From positions 1 to 64,000 of the forward strand of contig NZ_JACHLM010000002.1 of the NCBI RefSeq assembly GCF_014207965.1: a DNA stretch of 64,000 nt, given 5' to 3'. Shown in pieces: positions 55,917 to 64,000 of the stretch (position 1 is its first letter; each line of letters starts with the position of its first letter). The position numbers and the translations under genes are program-made. This DNA is from Brevundimonas bullata. Its GTDB lineage: Bacteria > Pseudomonadota > Alphaproteobacteria > Caulobacterales > Caulobacteraceae. The notes beneath the pieces were generated by a model that saw only the letters and a list, made by a program, of their open reading frames with translations, did not search any database and had not been told where the DNA came from.

Positions 55917-56022
55917 CGCTCATCCCCGCGGAGGCGGGGACCCAGGCTTGAGCCGCGCGCAGGCGGTCAGCATTCTGGATGTCTTCAAAGCACTGGGTCC
56001 CCGCCTCCGCGGGGATGAGCGG
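55917..56022. repeat. REP-like element 5: perfect 30-bp inverted repeat
   Basis: CCGCTCATCCCCGCGGAGGC followed by GGGGACCCAG (55917-55946) is the exact reverse complement of about 55993-56022, separated by 46 bases. It sits between the two metH genes. Its left end is about ten bases upstream of the TTG start of the larger part, so its edge supplies the GGAG ribosome-binding site of that gene. Confidence 0.85.
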
Positions 56023-56033
56023 GTGGGGACGCA

Positions 56034-57116
56034 TCACGCCACCAGCTCGAAGGGTTCCAGCCCGGCCAGGCGCATGGCCACCGGGCGTTCAGGGATTTCG
56101 CGCGGCTTCAGCGGGGCGACTTCTTCGGCGACGTGGCGGATGTGGTCGGGGGTGGTGCCGCAGCATCCGCCGACGATGTTGACCAGGCCCGAGGCGGCCC
56201 ACTCCTCGATGAAGTGGGCGGTTTCGTGCGGCTGCTCGTCGTACTGGCCCATGGCGTTGGGCAGGCCGGCGTTGGGGTAGGCGGCGACCAGGGTGTCGGC
56301 GACCCGGCTCAGTTCGGCGATGAAGGGCCGCATCAGATCGGCGCCGAGGGCGCAGTTGAAGCCGACCGCGAACGGCTTGGCGTGGCGCACGGAGTTCCAG
56401 AAGGCCTCGGCGGTTTGGCCCGACAGCGTCCGGCCCGAACGGTCGGTGATGGTGCCGGAAATCCAGATGGGCAGGGCGGGCAGGCCCTCGTCCTCAAGGT
56501 CCTTGATGGCCTTGATGCAGGCCTTGCAGTTCAGCGTGTCGGTGATGGTTTCGATCAGATAGAGGTCGACGCCGCCCTCGTTCAGGGCCTTCACCTGATG
56601 ACGATAGGCCTCATAGACCTGATCGAAGGTGACGCTGCGCGCGCCGGGATCGTTCACGTCCGACGACATGGACAGCATCTTGGTCAGCGGGCCGATGGAG
56701 CCGGCGGCGAAGCGCGGCTTGTGCGGTTCCTTGGCCGTCCAGCGGTCGGCGGCGGCGCGGGCCAGCCTGGCGCCTTCCAGATTGATGTCCCAGACGGCCT
56801 GGGCGTCCAGATGATAGTCGTCTTGGGCCAGCACCGTGCCGGAGAAGGTGTTGGTCTCGCTGATGTCCGCGCCCGCGCCGTAATACTGGTCGTGCAGGTC
56901 GGAAATGATGTCGGGGCGGGTGATGCAGAGGATGTCGTTGTTCCCCTTCATCTGATGCTTTTCGTCATAGCCGTTGGCTGCGACGAAGCGGTCGCCGCGG
57001 AAGTCGGCCTCCTCCAGCCCGCGCCGCTGGATCATCACGCCCCAGGAGCCGTCGAGGACCAGGATGCGTTCCTTGGCCGCCGCGTGCAGGGCGGCGATAC
57101 GGTCTTGGCGGGTCAT
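56034..57116 (-). CDS. metH: Methionine synthase, homocysteine-binding subunit
   Basis: 360 residues. It corresponds to the N-terminal module of Met[22 protein letters not shown], the first zinc Cys in [10 protein letters not shown], and the Cys pair in [15 protein letters not shown]. It binds and activates homocysteine and must pair with the separate 888-residue protein to be methylated. [13 protein letters not shown] and [16 protein letters not shown] are also family blocks. Downstream of metF in a probable operon, across a REP-like element. Confidence 0.94.
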   Translation of the reverse strand: MTRQDRIAALHAAAKERILVLDGSWGVMIQRRGLEEADFRGDRFVAANGYDEKHQMKGNNDILCITRPDIISDLHDQYYGAGADISETNTFSGTVLAQDDYHLDAQAVWDINLEGARLARAAADRWTAKEPHKPRFAAGSIGPLTKMLSMSSDVNDPGARSVTFDQVYEAYRHQVKALNEGGVDLYLIETITDTLNCKACIKAIKDLEDEGLPALPIWISGTITDRSGRTLSGQTAEAFWNSVRHAKPFAVGFNCALGADLMRPFIAELSRVADTLVAAYPNAGLPNAMGQYDEQPHETAHFIEEWAASGLVNIVGGCCGTTPDHIRHVAEEVAPLKPREIPERPVAMRLAGLEPFELVA

Positions 57117-57134
57117 ACGCAGACTCTTCCGAAG

Positions 57135-57297
57135 CCCTCCCCCTCGAGGGGGGAGGGTTGGGTGGGGGTGTGCACGCTGAGCGTGGTGTTGATCAGCGGG
57201 AGGCGCTGCGAGGGCGACGCCTCAAGCGTCATGGCCTGAAGACGGCGTGCGATCACCCCATCCCCCGGCCCCTTCCCCCTCGAGGGGAAGGGGAGAT
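57135..57297. repeat. REP-like inverted-repeat element 6
   Basis: CCCTCCCCCTCGAGGGGGGAGGG (57135-57157) and CCCCTTCCCCCTCGAGGGGAAGGGGAGATG (around 57268-57297) are each near-palindromic and share the CCCCCTCGAGGGG core. The 110 bases between them have GC-rich inverted segments (AGGCGCTGCG, CGACGCCTCAAGCG). It lies between metH and metF. Confidence 0.75.
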
Positions 57298-57305
57298 GAA
57301 TTGGG

Positions 57306-58253
57306 CTAGGCATCGGCTCGCGCCTCACGCACGCCCAGCACCCGGCAGATGGCATAGACCAGCTCGGCGCGGTTCAGGGTGTAGAAGTGGAAGTCCGAGA
57401 AGCCCTCTTCCTGCAGGCGCGCGCAGGTCTCGGCGGCGATGGAGGCGGCCAGCAGCTTGCGGGTCTCGGGGTCGTCGTCCAGCCCGTCGAAGTGGGCCGC
57501 CAGCCAGTCGGGGATGGCGGCGCCGCAGGCCGCGCTCATCCGGCTCAGGCCCTTGAAGTTGGACACGGGCATGATGCCGGGGATCAGGGGGATGGTCACG
57601 CCCGCCGCCCGCACACGGTCGCGGAAGCGAAGGAAGGCCTCAATGTCGAAGAAGAACTGGCTGACCGCGCGCGTGGCGCCAGCGTCCACCTTGGCCTTCA
57701 GCACGTCTATGTCGTGGTCGATCGACGGGCTTTCGGGGTGCTTTTCGGGATAGGCGCCGACGGTGATGTCGAAGCCGCCGACGCTGTTGATGGCGCGGGA
57801 CAGTTCAGTGGCGTTGGCGTAGCCGTCGGTGCGCGGGACGTAGGCGCCGCCGATGCCGTCTCCGCCCGGCGGATCGCCGCGCAGGGCGACGATGTGATCG
57901 ACGCCGATGGCCTTGTAGCCCTCGATGACCTCATCGACCTCGGCACGGCTGGCCTCGACGCAGGTCAGGTGAGCGGCGGGCCGCAGGGTGGTCTCGCTGA
58001 TGATCCGCTGGACCGTGCGGTGGGTGCGTTCGCGCGTCGAGCCGCCCGCGCCATAGGTGACGGAGACGAAGGCTGGGTTCAGCGGCTCCAGCCGACGAAT
58101 GGCGGACCACAGGTTGGCCTCGGCCTCGTCCGACTTGGGCGGGAAGAACTCAAAGGAGACGTTGACCGCGTTCTGGTTGGAACCGGCGCGCGCCACAGGG
58201 CCGAGCGGCGACAGCAGCAGGGCGCGGGCTTCAGCGAGAGAGGAGGGGGCCAT
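57306..58253 (-). CDS. metF: Methylenetetrahydrofolate reductase
   Basis: 315 residues from ATG 58253, one base of which is shared with the stop of the ArsR-methyltransferase gene (TGATG). FAD-binding barrel: VSFEFFPPKSDEAEANLW, SVTYGAGGSTRERTHRTV, HLTCVEASRAEVDEVI, HIVALRGDPPGG and KVDAGATRAVSQFFFD. It supplies the methyl donor for the MetH genes downstream. The C-terminal half ends AICRVLGVR. Frames upstream of this start are not coding. Confidence 0.95.
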   Translation of the reverse strand: MAPSSLAEARALLLSPLGPVARAGSNQNAVNVSFEFFPPKSDEAEANLWSAIRRLEPLNPAFVSVTYGAGGSTRERTHRTVQRIISETTLRPAAHLTCVEASRAEVDEVIEGYKAIGVDHIVALRGDPPGGDGIGGAYVPRTDGYANATELSRAINSVGGFDITVGAYPEKHPESPSIDHDIDVLKAKVDAGATRAVSQFFFDIEAFLRFRDRVRAAGVTIPLIPGIMPVSNFKGLSRMSAACGAAIPDWLAAHFDGLDDDPETRKLLAASIAAETCARLQEEGFSDFHFYTLNRAELVYAICRVLGVREARADA

Positions 58254-59215
58254 CAAGCGGTCTTTCGAACAGAGGCGGCGGGGCGTTCGGCGGCCCAGAT
58301 GTGGACGGTCAGGCCTTCGGTGTCGGGCGGCAGGGCGATCGGCGCGTCGGCGGTCAGACCCGCCTTGTCGAGCCATTCCTGGATTTCCTCGTCGGCGAAA
58401 CCGAGGCGGCGGTGCTGGTGCTCTTCGCGCAGCTGCTCCAGCTGGTGCGGGGCGAAGTCGACGATCAGCAGCTTGCCGCCCGGCATGACCAGACGCGCGG
58501 CCTCGGCCACCGCGGCGGCGGGATCGGCCAGGTAGTGCAGGACCTGATGCACGATCACCAGATCGGCGCTGGCGTGGGGCAGGCGGGTCGAGAAGATGTC
58601 GCCGTGGCGCAGTTCGACCTTGTCCAGGCCAGCCTTGGAGACATTGGCGCGGGCGATGTTGAGCATGTTCTGGCTGAGATCCAGCCCGACCGACATCTTC
58701 GCCTTCTTCCCGAACAGGGTCAGCATCCGGCCCGAGCCGGTGCCCAGATCGACAACACGCTCGAACGGGCCGGGACCGGCCGCCTGTTCGACGGCGGTTT
58801 CGACCGCAGTTTCACAGACATAGAGGCTGCGCATCTGGTCCCACTGGGGCGCGACCTGTTCGAAATAGCGGGCGGCGTCGACGGCGCGCTCCTTGCGCAC
58901 CTCGTCCAGACGGCGATGGTCGGCCTCGCCCTCGGCGTCGTCCAGCAGGTCCAGCACCGTGTCGATCAGGCGGCGCGAAAGGGCGTCGTGCGACAGGCGA
59001 TAGAAGACTCGCGCCCCATCGGGGAATCGTTCGATCAGGCCGGCGTCGGCCATCAGCTTCAGGTGGCGCGACACGCGGGGCTGGCTCTGATCCAGAACCC
59101 GCGACAGCTCCATGACCGACAGTTCTTCGGCGGCGAGCAGCGACAGCACCCGTAAACGGGTGGGTTCGCCTGCAGCGCGCAGGGCCTCGACAGTCTGGTC
59201 GGCAGTCAACGTCAT
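58253..59215 (-). CDS. ArsR-family regulator fused to a SAM-dependent methyltransferase
   Basis: 320 residues from ATG 59215. An N-terminal winged helix (ALRAAGEPTRLRVLSLLAAEELSVMELSRVLDQSQPRVSRHLKLMADAGLI) is followed by a class I methyltransferase domain (VVDLGTGSGRMLTLFG, SVGLDLSQNMLNIARANV, HGDIFSTRLP, IVHQVLHYLADP). Fusions of this type next to metF and metH are proposed to sense SAM or S-adenosylhomocysteine and regulate the methionine cycle (SahR-like regulators are ArsR proteins of such pathways). It heads the unit metF-metH-metH and overlaps metF. A symmetrical operator lies just upstream. Confidence 0.9.
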   Translation of the reverse strand: MTLTADQTVEALRAAGEPTRLRVLSLLAAEELSVMELSRVLDQSQPRVSRHLKLMADAGLIERFPDGARVFYRLSHDALSRRLIDTVLDLLDDAEGEADHRRLDEVRKERAVDAARYFEQVAPQWDQMRSLYVCETAVETAVEQAAGPGPFERVVDLGTGSGRMLTLFGKKAKMSVGLDLSQNMLNIARANVSKAGLDKVELRHGDIFSTRLPHASADLVIVHQVLHYLADPAAAVAEAARLVMPGGKLLIVDFAPHQLEQLREEHQHRRLGFADEEIQEWLDKAGLTADAPIALPPDTEGLTVHIWAAERPAASVRKTA

Positions 59216-59219
59216 GAGG

Positions 59220-59243
59220 TCGTATAAAGATATCCTTATACGA
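59220..59243. promoter_or_regulatory. Near-perfect 24-bp operator upstream of the methionine regulator
   Basis: Left half TCGTATAAAGAT and right half ATCCTTATACGA are reverse complements with one mismatch per half (AAA against AGG). It is four bases from the regulator's start codon. It likely covers its promoter or ribosome-binding region, so the ArsR protein would repress its own operon. Confidence 0.65.
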
Positions 59244-59330
59244 TTATGCAAGCAAAAACTGACCGCGCGTGGGTGCGATGCGACGGTCAAGCCGCACGGA
59301 TCATTCAGCGACCCGTGGAATCACGTCGAC

Positions 59331-60260
59331 TCAGGTCGTGACAGGCGTTTTCAGCGGCTCGCCTGCAAAATGGGCTGTCAGGTTCTGCAACAGCAGCATC
59401 AGCATCCCCTGCACCGCCTCGGTCGTGGCCCCGGCGGTGTGGGGCGTCAGCACGGTGTTCGGCACGGTGGCCCAGCGCGCGGCGTCGGTCGGCTCGGTCT
59501 CGAACACATCCAGCGCAGCCCCGCCTAGGCGCCCGTCGCGCAGGGCGGCGATGACGGCGTCCTCGTCCACCAACTGACCGCGCGCGACATTGACCAGCAA
59601 ACCCGAGGGGCCGAGCGCCTCGATCACCTCGGCCGAGATCAGGCCGCGATTGGTTTCGTCCGCGCGGCAAGCGACGACCAGCACGTCCGAAGCGCGGGCC
59701 AGGTCGATCAGGCTGTCAGCGCGGGGCCAGGCGGCCTCCTTGGCGCGCGGCGCCCACCACTGGACATTCATCCGCATGACCTCGGCGCGCCGGGCGATCG
59801 CCTCGCCGATTGCGCCCAGGCCGACGATGCCGATCGTTTGCCCGCCCAGCGACGGGGTGATGGTCTTCGACGCCGGGGTCCAGCCGCCGGCGCGGACCTG
59901 ACGGTCGCCCTCGGCGATCTGACGCCGCGCGGCCAGGATCAGGCCGAGGGCGTGGTCGGCCACGTCCTCGTGGTTGATGGCGGGGGCGTGGGTGACGGGC
60001 AGGCCGCGCGCACGGCACCACTCGACGTCGATGCCGTCATAGCCCGAGGTGAAACAGGCGATCAGCGACAGGTTGGGCAGGCGCTCGATAAGGTCCTTGT
60101 CCAACTCGAACTCGCCCGCCACGACCAGGACGCGCACGTCGTGCGCCGCCTCGATCGGCGGTCCCTCCCAGAAGCGATAGACGTCGTAGGCGCCTTCGAG
60201 GAAGGCGCTGAGCGGTCCGAGGTGCCGCTGCATGATCAGGATGGCGGGGCGCTGGGTCAT
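59331..60260 (-). CDS. D-2-hydroxyacid dehydrogenase (NAD)
   Basis: 309 residues. C-terminal Rossmann domain with GIVGLGAIGEAIARRAEVM; the catalytic triad is Arg in VVACRADETNRGL, Glu in ETEPTDAARW and His in LTPHTAGAT, with VNVARGQLVDEDAV the NAD-binding loop. N-terminal substrate domain: TSGYDGIDVEWCRARGLPVTHAP. Acts on hydroxypyruvate, glyoxylate or a related 2-keto acid. Same strand as the methionine genes but 115 bases before them, with its own promoter likely. Confidence 0.87.
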   Translation of the reverse strand: MTQRPAILIMQRHLGPLSAFLEGAYDVYRFWEGPPIEAAHDVRVLVVAGEFELDKDLIERLPNLSLIACFTSGYDGIDVEWCRARGLPVTHAPAINHEDVADHALGLILAARRQIAEGDRQVRAGGWTPASKTITPSLGGQTIGIVGLGAIGEAIARRAEVMRMNVQWWAPRAKEAAWPRADSLIDLARASDVLVVACRADETNRGLISAEVIEALGPSGLLVNVARGQLVDEDAVIAALRDGRLGGAALDVFETEPTDAARWATVPNTVLTPHTAGATTEAVQGMLMLLLQNLTAHFAGEPLKTPVTT

Positions 60261-60356
60261 AGGCGGCAGACTACCCCGGTTCCGCAGGAGCGCCAGCGGG
60301 CAAAGATGAAGACTGGGCGGCCATCTGGCCTCGGGCCGTTCGCGCTCCCCCCTTCG

Positions 60357-60475
60357 CCGTCACCCCGGACGGCCCGAAGGGACGATCCGGGGCCCAGGCG
60401 GCGGATTTACTCGCTTGGGCGGAGACGCATCAGGCGCCTGGGTTCCGGGTTCGCTTCGCGCCCCGGAATGACGGC
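60357..60475. repeat. REP-like inverted-repeat element 7
   Basis: GCCGTCACCCCGGA (from 60357) and CCCCGGAATGACGGC (to 60475) form the outer inverted repeat; CCGGGGCCCAGGCGG and CGCCTGGGTTCCGGG the inner one. Close to the other GTCATCCCGG-type elements in layout. Directly downstream is the terminator of ettA. Confidence 0.75.
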
Positions 60476-60489
60476 AGGGGGAGTCTTTC

Positions 60490-60524
60490 AAAGAAAAACG
60501 GCCCCCCGATTGCTCGGAGGGCCG
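60490..60524 (-). terminator. Rho-independent terminator of ettA
   Basis: On the minus strand, CGGCCCTCCGA, a four-base loop, TCGGGGGGCCG (one mismatch) and then GTTTTTCTTT. It lies about 20 bases after the ettA stop at 60546. Confidence 0.85.
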
Positions 60525-60545
60525 CTCGTCATTCTGGCAGTTTGA

Positions 60546-62213
<1,668 letters not shown>

Positions 62214-62391
62214 GAGGTGCGGTTTCGCCCTGTCGTCTGATCTGATGGGGAGGTTGGCGCGGGATGTAGCCGTCGCGGACCCTTTGAGCAAATCTCTAGA
62301 CGTAACGCAGGGCGGTTTGAAGGCGCTGCATCCGTTCGCGCCCGTCGCGGCCTCTACCCGTCAGCCCGCTGGGGGCAGGGGAGCGAGGTTC

Positions 62392-63900
62392 ATGAAATCA
62401 CGGTCGATGGAGGCGCTGCTGGCGGCCGCGCTGGTCTGCGCCGCTGGCGAGGCGAGCGCTCAGGACCGCGCGGCCTTCGGCGCGGCGATGGACGCCTTTG
62501 CCCGCCGGGCGATGCAGCGGGTCGAGGCGGCGCCCGGTCTAGCCGTCGCCGTGGTGGACCGGGACGGGCTTGTGCATGCGGCGGGCTTCGGCGTGGCGGA
62601 CGTGGCGACGGGCGCGGCCGTAACGACGGAGACGCGATTCTACATCGCCTCGGCCACCAAGAGCTTCACCGCCCTGTCGCTGGCCGCCATGGCGCGGCGG
62701 GGCGAGGTCGATCTGGACGCGCCCCTGGCCGACTGGGCGCCGCCGTCCGGCGTGCCGGCGGACATCGCCGCCCGGATCACCCTGACCGACCTGCTCAGCC
62801 ACCGTTCGGGCGTGGACAATGATCCCATCGCGTTTCGTGTCGCCTATTCCGGCGACTGGAGCCCCGAGGTCCTGTGGGGGCTGACGGCGGAGACGCGACC
62901 GCGCGCCACCCCCTATGGCCAATTCGTCTATGCCAACGCCGGCTATAATCTCGCGACCGTCCTGAGCGAGCGCCGCTGGGGCCGCGACTGGCACGAGAGG
63001 GTCGAGGACGAGGTCCTGACGCCGCTGGGCATGACCGCCACGACCGCGCGCATCGACGCGGCGCGGGCGGCGGGCGCCGTGGTCGCCGCCGGTCATTTCG
63101 GGCGCGTCCCCGGCCAGCCGGAACGCTCACCGTTGCAAAAGACCGATGCGACGATGCAATCGGCGGGCGGGTTGATCTCCACCGCCAGCGATATGGCTCT
63201 CTGGCTGGAGGCCCAGATCAATGACGGCCGCGTGGGCGGGCGTCAGGTGTTTCCGGCAGGGCTGGTCGCCTCGACCCATGTCTCGCAGGTGACGCAGGCC
63301 GCGACCTTCGGCCCCTATGTCCGCACCGGCTACGGTCTGGGCTGGCAGGTCGGGCGCTATGGCGAAGACGTGTTGATCCACCACTTCGGCAACTTCTCGG
63401 GTTCGCGCGCCCATGTCTCCTTCATGCCGGAGCGACGTCTGGGCGTGGCGGTGATGGTCAATGAGGACGCCTTCGCCGGCGATCTGGCCGATGTGGTCGC
63501 CAACTACGCCTATGACTGGTTCGCTGGCCTGCCCGACATCGAGGCGGTCTATGACGCCAGGCTCGACGCCCTGATCGCCGAGCGCGACCGCCGTCGGGCG
63601 GGCGTCGCCGCAACGGTGGAAGGGCGCGCGAAACGACCGCGCACCCTGTCGCTGCCAAACGCCGCCTATGTCGGGGATTACGTCAATCCGGCCTATGGAA
63701 GCCTGGCGATCCGTGAAGCTGGGGAGCGCCTGTCGGTCGCTATCGGCGTGCAGCAAGCCCTGGCGGACTACCTGACCGAGCCGGAGGGGCTTCGCGTCGA
63801 ACTGACCCCGTTCCGGGGAGAAGGTGTGGTGTTCAAGCTGGACGCGGAAGGTCGCCCGACTACGCTGGTCTATCAGGACGCGGTCTTCGTGCGGGATTAA
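62392..63900 (+). CDS. Serine hydrolase, beta-lactamase class C fold
   Basis: 502 residues from ATG 62392 (GAGCGAGG upstream). A signal peptide ends near GEASAQ. Nucleophile motif S87-A-T-K90 (S-x-x-K), Y-x-N in FVYANAGYN, and an HFG triad-equivalent near HHFGNFSGSRAHV. A C-terminal extension (about 400-502) is beta-rich and typical of esterase or peptidase relatives (DUF3471-like). Substrate is an ester or D-peptide; a true beta-lactamase role is unlikely. Periplasmic. Confidence 0.85.
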   Translation: MKSRSMEALLAAALVCAAGEASAQDRAAFGAAMDAFARRAMQRVEAAPGLAVAVVDRDGLVHAAGFGVADVATGAAVTTETRFYIASATKSFTALSLAAMARRGEVDLDAPLADWAPPSGVPADIAARITLTDLLSHRSGVDNDPIAFRVAYSGDWSPEVLWGLTAETRPRATPYGQFVYANAGYNLATVLSERRWGRDWHERVEDEVLTPLGMTATTARIDAARAAGAVVAAGHFGRVPGQPERSPLQKTDATMQSAGGLISTASDMALWLEAQINDGRVGGRQVFPAGLVASTHVSQVTQAATFGPYVRTGYGLGWQVGRYGEDVLIHHFGNFSGSRAHVSFMPERRLGVAVMVNEDAFAGDLADVVANYAYDWFAGLPDIEAVYDARLDALIAERDRRRAGVAATVEGRAKRPRTLSLPNAAYVGDYVNPAYGSLAIREAGERLSVAIGVQQALADYLTEPEGLRVELTPFRGEGVVFKLDAEGRPTTLVYQDAVFVRD

Positions 63901-64000
63901 GGCTTGGCGGGCAGGACCGCCATCAGCGCCCGCGTGAAGCCGCGTGGCGCGACCGTCAGGTGGTCCTCCTCGTTCAGGACTTCGCTGGTCAAGGTCAGGC
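63898..64000 (-). CDS. Alpha/beta hydrolase (esterase), C-terminal end only
   Basis: Only the last 33 codons are in the window (stop TAA at 63898-63900). They read LTLTSEVLNEEDHLTVAPRG followed by FTRALMAVLPAKP. The EDHLTVAP segment, with a His in the catalytic position, matches the C-terminus of D-esterase/enterobactin-esterase-like alpha/beta hydrolases. The stop shares all three bases with the convergent stop of the serine hydrolase. Confidence 0.55.

Noticed and set aside
57117-57305. SAM or SAH riboswitch upstream of the metH genes
   Set aside because: The sequence is explained by a REP-like element; no conserved riboswitch core was recognised.

Overview
The window is GC-rich throughout and reads as an alphaproteobacterial chromosome, most like a Caulobacteraceae member such as Brevundimonas. 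This is inference from gene content: class I lysyl-tRNA synthetase, methionine synthase split into two genes beside metF and an ArsR-methyltransferase regulator, TonB-dependent receptors ending in Phe, and many intergenic palindromic repeats. No 16S rRNA or other taxonomic marker is present.

Positions 1 to about 20.38 kb look accessory. They carry an acyl-CoA catabolic cluster on the minus strand (SDR, LCAD-type acyl-CoA dehydrogenase, crotonase, and two overlapping acyl-CoA dehydrogenases that look like a heteromeric pair). A plus-strand set follows: TonB-dependent receptor, SDR, spinster-like MFS carrier, HIBADH-like dehydrogenase and MerR regulator. Then come two 5'-truncated genes meeting back to back near 12,720 (a twice-frameshifted CaiB/BaiF CoA-transferase and an HSDL2-like SDR), a DHA2 exporter, a membrane-anchored glutamate-synthase-like FMN protein, a Fic protein with an N-terminal winged-helix/AbiEi-like region behind five 24-bp-spaced repeats, and a P4-type integrase. 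The integrase abuts a 50-bp 3' fragment of a tRNA-Lys(UUU) gene with no 5' half. That is what the right end of a tRNA-Lys island should look like; its left end is not in this window.

From 20.4 kb to the end the content is mostly core. Queuosine genes are present at three sites (tgt, queA, queC-queE), along with lysK, aroC, pdxH, udk, ettA, and a methionine block (ArsR-methyltransferase, metF, metH in two pieces). Regulators (S24/LexA-like, TetR, AraC), thioesterases, an acyl-CoA synthetase, a second large TonB receptor, a pirin, a DJ-1-like protein, a serine hydrolase and several lipoproteins fill the rest. Seven REP-like inverted-repeat elements occur between genes here; none was seen in the first 20.4 kb.

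Most unusual points: the Fic gene with its repeat array; the tRNA-Lys island boundary; the back-to-back truncation scar; a hybrid kinase with Arg in place of the phospho-accepting His; a Tgt lacking two of three zinc cysteines; a DnaJ-like protein with RPD for HPD; an amidohydrolase missing its catalytic barrel; and near-perfect operator palindromes beside the S24, pirin and ArsR-methyltransferase genes. All family calls come from reading motifs; no database search was possible.
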